NCBI RefSeq assembly: GCF_025506355.1 | Contig: NZ_JANZYP010000007.1 | Span: 1 to 64,000 of the forward strand | Reading direction: 5' to 3' | Length of the DNA stretch: 64,000 nt | Source: Sphaerisporangium corydalis | GTDB taxonomy: Bacteria; Actinomycetota; Actinomycetes; Streptosporangiales; Streptosporangiaceae | In this document: positions 1 to 9,276 of the stretch, in pieces | Position numbering within the stretch: position 1 is the stretch's first letter | Layout of the letters: every line of letters starts with the position of its first letter | Translations under genes and position numbers: made by a program | The notes under the pieces: model-generated | What the model saw: the letters and a program-made list of their open reading frames with translations, nothing else | The model's database searches: none | What the model was told of the DNA's origin: nothing

Positions 1-232
<232 letters not shown>

Positions 233-320
233 CAAAGCAATCTTTTTTCTTGCTCGCGTCCACTATGTGACTCAGAGACAGCAACCAGGGGTTTTCGCCT
301 GTGGTTGTGTGTTTCATGGG

Positions 321-438
321 GTTACGGCGGTCATGGCGGAAGGGAAACACCCGGTTACATTCCGAACCCGGAAGTTAAGCCTTCCAGCGCCGATGGTACT
401 GCACCGGGGACGGTGTGGGAGAGTAGGACGCCGCCGGA
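321..438 (+). rRNA. 5S ribosomal RNA
   Basis: The 118-base segment has the 5S hallmarks: a GTTACGGCGG start pairing with a CCGCCGGAC end, the internal CCCGGTTACATTCCGAACCCG-type loop, and the GAAGTTAAGC and GGGAGAGTAGG motifs. It lies about 90 bases after the 23S end and is followed by hairpins that should end the rRNA transcript. The ends are estimated from the terminal helix. Confidence 0.96.
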
Positions 439-472
439 CAAAACTTGATATATGTGTTTGCTGTTCGTAGGT

Positions 473-541
473 AAGGGCCGTCCACAGTGTGGGCGGCCCT
501 TCCTGCGTTTATCGGGCCATCCACGATGTGGGTGGCCTTTT
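473..541 (+). terminator. tandem terminator hairpins of the rRNA operon
   Basis: Two hairpins follow the 5S gene. The first pairs AAGGGCCG with a GGCCCTT arm (473-502). The second pairs GGCCATCCAC with GGGTGGCC (515-537) and runs into TTTT. The second has the layout of an intrinsic terminator. Confidence 0.8.
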
Positions 542-576
542 CGCGTTCACGGGAGGCGGGCAGGGGGTGGGCGGGG

Positions 577-2055
577 TCAGGGGAGGATGAGGAGGGCGTC
601 GCCTACGCCACGCTCGACGCCGTCGGAGGGGTGGTTGACGACCTTGCCCTTGACGACCATGGCGCTGGAGCCGCCGCCGTCCAGGTTGATGGCCTGCCGG
701 GCGCCGAGCCAGAGCATGAGCTGTGCGGCCTCGACCATGGAGGCCCCCACGGTGACGCCGGGCTTGCGGCCGTCGACGGTGACGAGGATGAGCTTGCCCG
801 ACTTGGTGACGCCGGCCATCGTGCGCGGGTGCCGCCGGAGGATCATGTTGACGTTCGCCTGCCCGTCCGCCTGCGCGATGATGCGCGGGTGGCCGTCGCG
901 GACCAGGCCGACCCCGCCGCCGATGATGCTGGTCTCCGGGGTGAGGGGGATGCCCTTGCCGTTGCGCAGGTCCGTCACCTTCGTGGTGATCTTCAGCTTC
1001 CAGGTCTCCCAGGCGTGCGACCACACCCAGTCGGACATGATGCCGGTCCCGTGCAGGACGCGGGTGCCGCGTGCGATCTTGCCGCCCGCCGGGCGGAGCT
1101 CCAGCACCTGGCCCTTGTCGTCCAGGACGGCTTCGGCTCCCTCGTCGGCGGGGGTCTTGGCGCCGAACTCGTCGGTGTAGAGGACGAGCTCGTCCGAGGC
1201 GGCGACCCGGTTGACGCCGTTGATCGTGGTCCGCTCCCCGTCGGCGGAGGACGCCGTGACGGTGCTCTTGACCTCGGTGATGCGGGCGGTGTCGCGCTTG
1301 AGGATCAGGGCGCTGCGGCCCACGAGGGCCTCGCTCAGCAGGCGCCCGTCGACCACGGAGATGCCCACCGGTTCGCCCCGGAGGTTCTTGTCGGTGTGGA
1401 TGTTGAAGAACCCGCCGTTGACCGCGGCGATGGCGCCGGCGCGCTTGGCCATGGACGAGGGGGTCTCGCGCTTGGCGACGGAGGTGCCGAGGCTGGCGTG
1501 GTACGACCCGCCGAAGGCCCGGGGGTCGACGGTGAGCACCCGCATGTCCCAGGGGCCGGTGGTCTGCAACCCGTCGTCACCCAGGAAATCCACCTTCGCC
1601 TTGATATTGGCGTCTTTGAGTTGCTTTACTACCTTTTCTGCCTCTTTGCGCTGTTTCAGGGTCCACAGGCCCAGTCGCACGGTGTAAGCGACGCCTTCCG
1701 GATAGTCGGCCACGCCGGGACGGGTGAACTGCTGAACCCCCACCTCGAAACCGGCGTTCCGCGCCGTCTCCGCCACGGCCTCCGCGTCGGACTGGGAACC
1801 GAAGTCCTTGCCCTTCATGAGAAGCGACACTGTGTACCCGTCGGCCGGCTTCCCGTGCAGCACGGTGAACAGGTCGATTCCCGCCGTGACCGCTTTCTTC
1901 TTCTGGGTGACTGCACCGGGTTCGCCCAGGGGGAAGCCGGTCGTCGGCAGCTCGGTACGAGCCGGTCTGGTCGCCGTCTCGGCGTACGCCGACGCGGGCG
2001 CGACGGTCGCGAGAAGGGACAGCACGGCAAGGCCGGCAGTGAGTCGACGTGGCAT
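577..2055 (-). CDS. secreted SPOR-like / phosphodiester glycosidase (NAGPA) domain protein
   Basis: This 492-residue protein is probably exported: it starts MPRRLTAGLAVLSLLATVAP and reaches an ASA-type cleavage site near residue 24. Residues about 60-170 look like a SPOR-type peptidoglycan-binding repeat (paired GYTVSL and YTVRLGLW segments). The rest matches the NAGPA/phosphodiester-glycosidase fold, with the AAVNGGFFN and NLDGGGSSAMV motifs near the C terminus. Family knowledge suggests cleavage of a sugar phosphodiester in the cell envelope, but the substrate is unknown. The ATG at 2055 is preferred over an adjacent upstream TTG because GGGAG lies just ahead. The gene is monocistronic and faces the rRNA terminator. 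Confidence 0.85.
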   Translation of the reverse strand: MPRRLTAGLAVLSLLATVAPASAYAETATRPARTELPTTGFPLGEPGAVTQKKKAVTAGIDLFTVLHGKPADGYTVSLLMKGKDFGSQSDAEAVAETARNAGFEVGVQQFTRPGVADYPEGVAYTVRLGLWTLKQRKEAEKVVKQLKDANIKAKVDFLGDDGLQTTGPWDMRVLTVDPRAFGGSYHASLGTSVAKRETPSSMAKRAGAIAAVNGGFFNIHTDKNLRGEPVGISVVDGRLLSEALVGRSALILKRDTARITEVKSTVTASSADGERTTINGVNRVAASDELVLYTDEFGAKTPADEGAEAVLDDKGQVLELRPAGGKIARGTRVLHGTGIMSDWVWSHAWETWKLKITTKVTDLRNGKGIPLTPETSIIGGGVGLVRDGHPRIIAQADGQANVNMILRRHPRTMAGVTKSGKLILVTVDGRKPGVTVGASMVEAAQLMLWLGARQAINLDGGGSSAMVVKGKVVNHPSDGVERGVGDALLILP

Positions 2056-2279
2056 CAAGGGCTCCCGTGGGTGATCTCATCCTTGATGCACCATGTTGTT
2101 GGTAATGACCGGCAAAGCGCCCGTAAACACGCCAACGTCTACGAGAATGTAACCCGCCGTCCTGTCACCTTGGAAACACGCCGCCTTCGCGTAATACGCG
2201 CACTTCAGGCCTCTATTTCGCGGCGGTGCCGATTACGATGCCGTGGTCACGTGCCCGAGGGGTCGCGACGTCGTCAAGC

Positions 2280-3890
2280 TCACCGGGTCTCCTTGCGGAA
2301 CGATTCCAGCGCGAGCAGGGCGACGTGGAGCGAAAGGCAGGACTCGACGTCGTCGAGGTCGGTCTCCAGGACGCGTTCCAGGCGGCGGAGCCGGTCGTAG
2401 AACGCGGGCCGTGACAGGTGGGCGCGCTGGGCGGCGACCGCCTTGTTGCGTCCGGCGTCCAGGTAGATACGCAGGATGCCGGTCAGGTCGCCGCCGCGGT
2501 GGGCGTCGTGGGCGAGCAGCGGGCTCAGCTCGCGTTCGGCGAACGTCTGCAGGCGCGCGTCGTCGCGCAGGAGGTGGAGCAGCCCGCGCAGCCGCAGGTC
2601 GGGCAGCCGGTAGAAGGGGCGCCGGTCGGGCTGGCGCGCGGCGGCCTCGGCGACCTGCTCGGCTTCGAGGAAGCTGCGCCGCACGTCCCTGACGGACTCG
2701 ACGACGGAGCCGGCGGCCAGGACGAAGGGGGTGGGGAAGGCCGTGGTGAGCCGTTCGGACAGGGCGGTGAGCGCGGCTTCGGCGGGGACGCGCGGCGGCA
2801 GGGGGAGCAGGACCCCGACGCGGTTCTGGTCCAGGGCGCCGACCAGGGCGGGCAGCTTGGCGTCGCGGCAGGCCGCCGCGGTCGCCTCGGCCAGCTCGCC
2901 GAGCCGGGCCTGCAGGTTGAGCACCGTCTCGGCCGGGTCGGTGAGCCGGAGCACGACGCTCATGAGCTTCCGGCCGGTGAGCGGGACCCCGACGGCCCGG
3001 GAACGGGCCGCGACCTCCTCGGGGTCGGCGTAGGTGTGGGTCAGGATGCCGTTGATGATGGTGCCGTGTGCCTGGCGCTCCAGGCTTTCCTGGTGGCGTT
3101 CCAGCAGCCGGCCCAGGGCGAGCGTCGTCGCGGCCCGCTCGGCCAGGACGATGTCGCGCGGCCCGGGCGCCGTGTCGCAGAACAGGATCAGCCGCCCCCA
3201 GTCGTGGCCGCGCGCGCCGACGACGGTCATCAGCCAGCCGGACGTGAGGTCGTAGGCCGTGCGCTCCGCCGGGGCCACCGCGCGGGACCTGGCCTCCCAG
3301 TTCGCCAGCAGCATGCCCGTGTCGCGTCCGCCGGGCTCGCAGGCGAGCACCTGGTGGGCGAGGTTCTCCAGGAGCGCGGGGCGGGCCGACAGCCGGGACA
3401 CCTGGCGCAGCACCTCGGTTGGCGGGGCGCCCTCCACCGACAGTTCGGTGAACACCTCGTGGAGGTGCTCGGAGGCGCGGAGCTCCTCGAGCTGGATGTC
3501 GATGATGCGGGCGTGCACCGACTCGGTGATCTGCACGAACGGCGTCTCGCGGGCGAGAGTGACCAGCGGGAGGCCGTGGGCCTCGGCCGACTCGACGACC
3601 GCGCGCGGCAGCTCGCCGACGAACCTGCGGCCCAGCTCGACGATCAGCCCGGAGGCGCCCACGGCCACCAGGTCGGCGATGTAGTCGGCCAGCTTGCCGG
3701 GGTCGTCGGGCAGGGCGACGCCGGTGGTGAGGATGAGCTCGCCGCCGCGCAGCAGGTGGGCGATGTCGCTGACCTCGCCGACGTGCACCCACCGGACGCG
3801 GGTGTCGAGCCGGTCGGCGCCCGCGACCACGCGCGGGTTCCCTCGGCGGACGGTGTCCAAGGCGAGGACGTCGGCCAGGGTCGGTAGCAC
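2280..3890 (-). CDS. PucR-family transcriptional regulator
   Basis: The 536-residue protein has the PucR layout. An N-terminal purine-catabolism-regulator-like sensor domain (LADVLALDTVRRGNPRVVAG and the GGELILTTG motif) covers residues 1-120. A central GGDEF-like region follows. The C-terminal PucR helix-turn-helix lies around residues 470-530 (LRIYLDAGRNKAVAAQRAHL, then YDRLRRLERVL). Such regulators often sit beside amine, GABA or purine catabolic genes, and an aminotransferase/MMSDH operon lies 2.5 kb downstream of its start, beyond a TetR/MFS pair. The start codon is GTG. Its ligand cannot be read from the sequence. A second PucR gene occurs at 16778. Confidence 0.9.
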   Translation of the reverse strand: MLPTLADVLALDTVRRGNPRVVAGADRLDTRVRWVHVGEVSDIAHLLRGGELILTTGVALPDDPGKLADYIADLVAVGASGLIVELGRRFVGELPRAVVESAEAHGLPLVTLARETPFVQITESVHARIIDIQLEELRASEHLHEVFTELSVEGAPPTEVLRQVSRLSARPALLENLAHQVLACEPGGRDTGMLLANWEARSRAVAPAERTAYDLTSGWLMTVVGARGHDWGRLILFCDTAPGPRDIVLAERAATTLALGRLLERHQESLERQAHGTIINGILTHTYADPEEVAARSRAVGVPLTGRKLMSVVLRLTDPAETVLNLQARLGELAEATAAACRDAKLPALVGALDQNRVGVLLPLPPRVPAEAALTALSERLTTAFPTPFVLAAGSVVESVRDVRRSFLEAEQVAEAAARQPDRRPFYRLPDLRLRGLLHLLRDDARLQTFAERELSPLLAHDAHRGGDLTGILRIYLDAGRNKAVAAQRAHLSRPAFYDRLRRLERVLETDLDDVESCLSLHVALLALESFRKETR

Positions 3891-3955
3891 GGCTCCGAGC
3901 CTAGCCGATCACGATGTATTACGGTCCTCCCACTCCCTGACATACTGTCCGACCG

Positions 3956-4684
3956 TCAGGGCTGGCGGAGGCGGGCCTCCAGGCCGTCCAGCAGCGCCAC
4001 CAGGCCGAAGTCGAAGCTGATGTGCATGGTGGCGGCCGGGTCGAGGTTCGCGTAGCCGGCGTAGTGGGCGCGCAGGCCCGGGTAGTCGGCCGCGGCGACG
4101 TCCACTTGGGGGCGCATCGCCTTCACCCACTCGTCGGCGTTCACGCCCGACCGGCTGAGCAGGTTGAGCCAGCTCACCTCGGGGGTGGTGGCGCCCAGCG
4201 TGTAGGAGATGACGGCGGCGGCGGCGTAGTCGAGGGCGATGCCGGTGAAGCCGGCGATCTCGAAGGCCTTCATCAGCCGGTCCGAGGCGGCCATCGCGTT
4301 CGGTCCCAGGCTGGGCAGCGTCCCGATGAGCGTGATCGACCACGGGTGGGTGACCATCGCCTGGCGCAGGCCGTACGCGAACACCGCGGCGGCGTCCCGC
4401 CAGCCGGTCTCGGCGGGGTCGGGGACCGACAGCTCGCCGTAGACCTCGTCGAGCACGAGCTCCAGCAGTTCCTCCTTATTGGTCACGTACCAGTAGATGC
4501 TGGTCGCCCCGGATCCGAGCCTGGCGCCGAGCTTGCGCATGCTGAGCGCGTCCAGCCCTTCGGCGTCGAGCAGCTCCATCGCGGCGTGGACGATCTGCGC
4601 GCGGCTGAGCACCGGTTGCTCGCGCGTGTTCTTGGGCGACGGTCGGCGCGACCAGACCGAGGTGAACGGGGACTTGCTCGACAC
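3956..4684 (-). CDS. TetR-family repressor, divergent from MFS efflux pump
   Basis: The 242-residue protein has a TetR helix-turn-helix at about residues 28-75 (ALSMRKLGARLGSGATSIYW, then YVTNKEELLEL) and an all-helical ligand-binding C-terminal domain of the TetR_C type. The GTG start at 4684 has a clear GGAGT ribosome-binding site. The gene is divergent from the MFS transporter at 4751, and the 66-bp gap carries three phased operator-like sites. The likely role is ligand-responsive repression of the pump and of itself. The repressed ligand is unknown. Confidence 0.92.
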   Translation of the reverse strand: MSSKSPFTSVWSRRPSPKNTREQPVLSRAQIVHAAMELLDAEGLDALSMRKLGARLGSGATSIYWYVTNKEELLELVLDEVYGELSVPDPAETGWRDAAAVFAYGLRQAMVTHPWSITLIGTLPSLGPNAMAASDRLMKAFEIAGFTGIALDYAAAAVISYTLGATTPEVSWLNLLSRSGVNADEWVKAMRPQVDVAAADYPGLRAHYAGYANLDPAATMHISFDFGLVALLDGLEARLRQP

Positions 4685-4719
4685 GGCGCGTACTCCTTCG
4701 TTCGCTCAAGGATAAATCT

Positions 4720-4778
4720 CTCGCACGCTGTTCAATGATCCTCGTACACTGTGCGAGTGAACTCGAACGCTGTACGAG
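4720..4778. promoter_or_regulatory. three phased 17-bp operator sites
   Basis: Three related sites start at 4720, 4741 and 4762, exactly 21 bases apart. The middle one (CTCGTACACTGTGCGAG) is an almost perfect palindrome. The third is CTCGAACGCTGTACGAG. The first (CTCGCACGCTGTTCAAT) keeps only the left half well. They lie between the divergent TetR and MFS genes and overlap the MFS start. TACACT at 4745-4750 fits a -10 box. Occupancy by the neighbouring TetR is inferred from position. Confidence 0.8.
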
Positions 4779-6277
4779 AAGAGCCGGGCGAGGCCCCGGC
4801 GAAGGATCCCCGGCGCTGGTGGATCCTCGGCGTGCTCTGCGTGAGCCTGCTGGTGCTGGTCGTGGACAACACGGTACTGAACCTCGCGATCCCCTCGCTG
4901 ATCCGTGATCTGGGCGCCACTCCTGCGGACATCCAGTGGATCATCGACGCCTACATCCTGGTGTTCGCCGGCCTGCTGCTGACCGCCGGGAGCCTGTCCG
5001 ACCGGTACGGGCGCCGCCGCTTCCTGATCGTGGGGCTCGTCGTGTTCGGCGGGGCCTCGGTGGTGGCGATGCTCGCCCAGGAGCCGTGGCAGCTCATCGG
5101 CGCCCGCGCGCTGATGGGCGTCGGCGGGTCGTTCCTGATGCCGAGCACCCTGTCGATCCTGATCACCGTCTTCGACGAGTCCGAGCGCCGCAAGGCCTTC
5201 GCGGCGTGGAGCGCGGTCGCGATGGTCGGCGTGATCGCCGGGCCGACGCTGGGCGGTTTCCTGCTGGAGCACTACTGGTGGGGGTCGGTGTTCCTGCTGA
5301 ACGTGCCGATCGCGGTCGTCGCCGTGGTGGCCGCGGTCCTGCTGATGCCCGAGTCCCGCGCCCCCGCCCGCCGTACCGACCCCTTCGGCGCGCTGATGTC
5401 CACGGTGGGCATGACCGCGCTGGTGTACGTCGTCATCGCGGCGCCGCGCGATGGGTGGACCTCGTCGCAGGCCCTGGTGGCGGCGGCCGTGGCGCTCGTG
5501 GCGCTCGGGATCTTCGTGGTCTGGGAGCGGCGGAGCGACCACCCGATGCTGCCCCTGTCCCTGTTCGGCGACCGCAACTTCAGCGGCGCGTCGTTCTCGA
5601 TCGTGCTGATGTCGTTCGGCACCGGCGCGCTGCTGCTGATGCTCACCCAGTACCTCCAGTTCGTCCTCGGGTACGGGCCGATGAAGGCGGGCCTGGCGCT
5701 CCTGCCGTACGCCGTGGCCGCCGCGGTCTTCAACGGGGTCGGCGCCGGGCTCGGTCAGCGCGTCAGCAACCGGGTGCTGATCGCGCTGGGGCTGCTCGTC
5801 ATGTCGGGCGGATTCCTGGTGCTGGCGCTCATCGGGCCGTCCGACGGGTACGGCATGCTGATCACCGGCCTGCTCATCATGGGCGTCGGCGGCGGCCTGG
5901 CCGGGCCGGCGGCGTACGCGACGCTGATGGGCGCCATCCCGCCGGCGCACGCGGGCGTCGGCTCGGCGCTCAACGACACCGTCCAGCAGGTCGGCATGGC
6001 GCTGAGCGTGGCCGTGCTCGGCAGCGTGCTGGCCGGGGTCTACACCGCCAGCATGCCCGAGTCCGCGCCGGCCGCGGCCAGGGACTCCATCGGCGGCGCG
6101 CTCGCGCTCGGCGAACCGGGGCTCGTGCGGACGGCCAAGGACGCGTTCGTGTCGGCGATGTCCTTCGGCTCGTGGGTCGGCGTCGCGTTCACGGTCGCCT
6201 CGGCCGCGCTGGCCTTCACGGTGCTGTGCCCGCGCGTGATCCCGGTTCGGGACCCGCAGCCCGAACCGATCTCCTGA
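4751..6277 (+). CDS. MFS drug transporter, DHA2 (EmrB/QacA) subfamily
   Basis: The 508-residue integral membrane protein has about 14 hydrophobic segments. It carries the DHA2 motif A (LSDRYGRRR, near residue 83) and a GPTLGG motif C-like turn, as in proton-driven efflux pumps for drugs, dyes or antibiotics. It is divergent from a TetR gene. No Shine-Dalgarno sequence precedes the GTG at 4751. A TACACT -10-like box at 4745-4750 would place transcription near the in-frame GTG at 4757, so a leaderless message starting there (MNSNAVREEP) is plausible. A terminator is not evident; about 130 bp separate it from the aminotransferase gene. Confidence 0.93.
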   Translation: MRVNSNAVREEPGEAPAKDPRRWWILGVLCVSLLVLVVDNTVLNLAIPSLIRDLGATPADIQWIIDAYILVFAGLLLTAGSLSDRYGRRRFLIVGLVVFGGASVVAMLAQEPWQLIGARALMGVGGSFLMPSTLSILITVFDESERRKAFAAWSAVAMVGVIAGPTLGGFLLEHYWWGSVFLLNVPIAVVAVVAAVLLMPESRAPARRTDPFGALMSTVGMTALVYVVIAAPRDGWTSSQALVAAAVALVALGIFVVWERRSDHPMLPLSLFGDRNFSGASFSIVLMSFGTGALLLMLTQYLQFVLGYGPMKAGLALLPYAVAAAVFNGVGAGLGQRVSNRVLIALGLLVMSGGFLVLALIGPSDGYGMLITGLLIMGVGGGLAGPAAYATLMGAIPPAHAGVGSALNDTVQQVGMALSVAVLGSVLAGVYTASMPESAPAAARDSIGGALALGEPGLVRTAKDAFVSAMSFGSWVGVAFTVASAALAFTVLCPRVIPVRDPQPEPIS

Positions 6278-6317
6278 GCCGCACGACGGACGGGCGCCCG
6301 GCGCGGCGGGCAGGTAA

Positions 6318-6439
6318 GGACATGATGTCCACAGGATGTCCGAGCCTGGCAACTGGCAGCATGTAAGGTGAACGCCCGGTACGCCGACACCTTGGAGCTG
6401 GGAGTCATGGCGATAAACGGACATAATCGGACTATGTCC
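6318..6439. promoter_or_regulatory. GGACAT/ATGTCC palindromes before the aminotransferase
   Basis: A perfect 13-bp palindrome GGACATGATGTCC lies at 6318-6330, followed by another ATGTCC half-site at about 6335. A second inverted repeat at 6419-6439 has GGACATA and TATGTCC arms around a 7-base spacer and spans the first codons of the gene. Repetition of the same hexamer suggests binding sites for one regulator, possibly the nearby PucR protein. That assignment is inference. Confidence 0.5.
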
Positions 6440-7732
6440 GACCTCCTGCCGCGCCATCGTGCGGTCATGCCAAGCTGGTTGTCCCTCTACTACGACGAGC
6501 CCATCGAGATCGTGCGAGGCAAGGGCAACCGCGTCGTCGACGCCGAGGGCCACACCTACCTCGACTTCTTCGCGGGCATCCTGACCAACATGATCGGGTA
6601 CGACGTCCCCGAGGTCCGCGAGGCGGTCGAGCGGCAGCTCGCGACCGGGATCGTGCACACCAGCACCCTCTACCTGCTCCGTGCCCAGGTCGAGCTCGCC
6701 GAGAAGATCGCCAGGCTGTCGGGCATCGAGAACGCCAAGGTCTTCTTCACCAACTCCGGCACCGAGGCCAACGAGACGGCCCTGCTGCTGGCCACCTACG
6801 CGCGCCGGTCCGACCAGGTGCTGGCCATGCGGCAGAGCTACCACGGCCGGGGCTTCGGCACGCTGTCGGTCACCAGCAACCGGAGCTGGAAGAACAACTC
6901 GCTGTCGCCGTTCAACGTGCACTTCCTGCACGGCGCCGACCGGCACCTGCCGCAGTTCAGCGGCCTGTCGGACGCGGACTACATCAAGGTCTGCGTCGAG
7001 GACCTGCGCCACGTGCTCGTCACGGCGGTGTCCAACGACGTCGCCGCGCTGATCGCCGAGCCGATCCAGGGCGTCGGCGGGTTCACCATGGCGCCCGACG
7101 GGCTGTTCCGCGCGTACAAGGAGGTCCTCGACGAGGAGGGCATCCTGTTCATCTCCGACGAGGTGCAGACCGGCTGGGGCCGCACGGGCTCGGCCTTCTT
7201 CGGCATCCAGAACCACCAGATGACGCCGGACATGATGACGTTCGCCAAGGGGCTCGGCAACGGGTTCGCCGTCGGCGGCGTGGTGGCGCGGGGCGACCTG
7301 ATGGACGCACCGCACGCCCTCGGGCTCGCGACCTTCGGCGGCAACCCGGTCTCGATGGCCGCCGCCAACGCGACGCTGGACTACGTGCTCGACCACGACC
7401 TGCAGTCCCGTGCAGCGGTCACCGGCGCGATCCTCATCGGCGGGCTGCGGGAGGCCATGGGCCGCCTGCCCGTCGTGGGCGACGTGCGGGGCAAGGGCCT
7501 GATGTTCGCCGTGGAGCTGGTCGACCCCGCCACGGGTGCTCCGGCGCCGGAGCTGGCCGCCCGCTTCATGGCCGAGACCAAGAAGCTCGGCCTGCTGGCC
7601 GGCAAGGGCGGCATCTACGGGAACGTGCTGCGTATGGCCCCACCGCTCACGCTCACCGACGAGGAGGCGCGGGAGGGGCTCGGCATCATCCTCACCGCGC
7701 TCGGGACGATCAACGAGGAGGCGGGCAGATGA
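6407..7732 (+). CDS. class III (omega) aminotransferase, beta-amino-acid type
   Basis: This PLP-dependent fold-type I transaminase has the motifs FTNSGTEANETALLLA, ISDEVQTGWGRTGSAFF and the Schiff-base lysine in MTFAKGLGNGFAVGG. Length (441 aa) is normal. It resembles AGXT2/beta-alanine- or 3-aminoisobutyrate-pyruvate aminotransferases and is co-translated with an acylating methylmalonate-semialdehyde dehydrogenase (4-base overlap). A role in beta-alanine or beta-aminoisobutyrate catabolism is therefore likely. The ATG at 6407 is chosen because GGGAG sits just upstream; a GTG at 6368 and an ATG at 6434 are in frame but lack a good ribosome-binding site. The exact amino donor is not determinable. 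Confidence 0.92.
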   Translation: MAINGHNRTMSDLLPRHRAVMPSWLSLYYDEPIEIVRGKGNRVVDAEGHTYLDFFAGILTNMIGYDVPEVREAVERQLATGIVHTSTLYLLRAQVELAEKIARLSGIENAKVFFTNSGTEANETALLLATYARRSDQVLAMRQSYHGRGFGTLSVTSNRSWKNNSLSPFNVHFLHGADRHLPQFSGLSDADYIKVCVEDLRHVLVTAVSNDVAALIAEPIQGVGGFTMAPDGLFRAYKEVLDEEGILFISDEVQTGWGRTGSAFFGIQNHQMTPDMMTFAKGLGNGFAVGGVVARGDLMDAPHALGLATFGGNPVSMAAANATLDYVLDHDLQSRAAVTGAILIGGLREAMGRLPVVGDVRGKGLMFAVELVDPATGAPAPELAARFMAETKKLGLLAGKGGIYGNVLRMAPPLTLTDEEAREGLGIILTALGTINEEAGR

Positions 7733-9255
7733 CGCGGGCCGAACCGGCGAGGCGGGTGACGCACTGGATCGGAGGCGCCGAGGCGGCGGGCCGGTCCGGA
7801 CGGCAGGCGGAGATCTTCAACCCGGCGACCGGGCAGGTCGCGGGGCACGTCGACCTGGCCGGGCCCGAGGACGTCGACGCGGCGGTGGCCGCGGCGCTCG
7901 CCGCGTTCCCCGCGTGGCGTGACGCCTCCCTGGTGAAGCGGGCGCAGGTGCTGTTCCGCTTCCGCGAGCTGATGTACGCCCACCGCGACGAGCTGGCGGC
8001 GCTGATCAGCGCCGAGCACGGCAAGGTGCACTCCGACGCGCTGGGTGAGGTCGCGCGCGGGCTGGAGGTCGTGGAGTTCGCCTGCGGCATCCCGCACCTT
8101 CTCAAGGGCGGCTTCTCGGAGAACGTGTCGACGAACGTGGACTCGTTCTCGATCCGCCAGCCGCTCGGGGTGGTGGCGGGCATCACCCCGTTCAACTTCC
8201 CGGCGATGGTCCCGATGTGGATGTACCCCGTCGCGATCGCCTGTGGCGACACCTTCGTCCTGAAGCCCTCCGAGCGGGATCCGTCGGCGTCGCTGCTGAT
8301 GGCAGCCCTGTGGAAGCGCGCGGGCCTGCCCGACGGGGTCTTCAACGTCGTCCAGGGGGACAAGGTCGCCGTCGACCGGCTGCTTGAGCACCCCGACGTG
8401 CGGGCCGTCTCGTTCGTCGGCTCGACCCCGATCGCCCGGCACGTGTACGAGACGGGCACCCGGCACGGCAAGCGGGTGCAGGCGCTCGGCGGGGCCAAGA
8501 ACCACATGCTCGTGCTGCCGGACGCCGACCTCGACCTGGTGGCCGACGCGGCGGTGAACGCCGGTTTCGGCTCGGCGGGGGAGCGGTGCATGGCCATCTC
8601 GGTCGTGCTCGCCGTCGACCCGATCGGCGACGAGCTGGTCGACAAGATCGTTCAGCGGGTGGGCGGGCTCACCGTCGGCCACGGTGACGACCCGGACGCC
8701 CAGATGGGACCGCTCGTCACGGGGGTACACCGCGACAAGGTGGTCTCCTACCTCGACACGGCGGTCGCCGAGGGCGCCAAGCTGGTGGTGGACGGCAGGG
8801 AGACCCCGGTCAAGGGCGGCACGACCGCCGCGCGGACGCCGGGGTTCTGGCTCGGGCCCACCGTGATCGACCAGGTCAGGCCCGGCTCGGCCGTGCACAG
8901 GGACGAGATCTTCGGCCCGGTGCTGTCGGTGGTCAGGGTTTCCTCGTACGACGAGGGCCTGAAGATCATCAACGACGTCGAGTACGGCAACGGCACCGCC
9001 ATCTTCACCAACGACGGCGGCGCCGCGCGGCGCTTCCAGAACGAGGTGGAGGTCGGAATGGTGGGGATCAACGTGCCGATCCCCGTGCCCATGGCGTTCT
9101 ACAGTTTCGGTGGCTGGAAGTCCTCACTCTTCGGTGACACCCACGTTCACGGCGCCGAGGGCGTCCATTTCTACACGCGCGGAAAGGTGGTCACCTCGCG
9201 GTGGCTGGATCCGAGCCACGGCGGTGTCAACCTCGGTTTCCCCACTAACGGGTAG
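7729..9255 (+). CDS. mmsA: CoA-acylating methylmalonate-semialdehyde dehydrogenase
   Basis: The 508-residue aldehyde dehydrogenase has the MMSDH signature: the ITPFNFPAMVPMWMYP segment, the catalytic cysteine in GSAGERCMAIS, and a C-terminal FYSFGGWKSSLFGD motif. Unlike most ALDHs this family forms acetyl- or propionyl-CoA from malonate or methylmalonate semialdehyde, using NAD and CoA. Its ATG overlaps the aminotransferase stop (ATGA), so the pair is translationally coupled. Together they would turn a beta-amino acid into a CoA ester. A strong terminator follows. The N terminus (about 20 residues before IGG) is slightly long. Confidence 0.94.
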   Translation: MTRAEPARRVTHWIGGAEAAGRSGRQAEIFNPATGQVAGHVDLAGPEDVDAAVAAALAAFPAWRDASLVKRAQVLFRFRELMYAHRDELAALISAEHGKVHSDALGEVARGLEVVEFACGIPHLLKGGFSENVSTNVDSFSIRQPLGVVAGITPFNFPAMVPMWMYPVAIACGDTFVLKPSERDPSASLLMAALWKRAGLPDGVFNVVQGDKVAVDRLLEHPDVRAVSFVGSTPIARHVYETGTRHGKRVQALGGAKNHMLVLPDADLDLVADAAVNAGFGSAGERCMAISVVLAVDPIGDELVDKIVQRVGGLTVGHGDDPDAQMGPLVTGVHRDKVVSYLDTAVAEGAKLVVDGRETPVKGGTTAARTPGFWLGPTVIDQVRPGSAVHRDEIFGPVLSVVRVSSYDEGLKIINDVEYGNGTAIFTNDGGAARRFQNEVEVGMVGINVPIPVPMAFYSFGGWKSSLFGDTHVHGAEGVHFYTRGKVVTSRWLDPSHGGVNLGFPTNG

Positions 9256-9276
9256 CGGTACGTCCGTGGCCGTCCA

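Noticed and set aside
4706-7396. 896-residue minus-strand frame across the MFS and aminotransferase genes
   Set aside because: His/Arg/Asp-rich shadow of high-GC coding DNA on the other strand.
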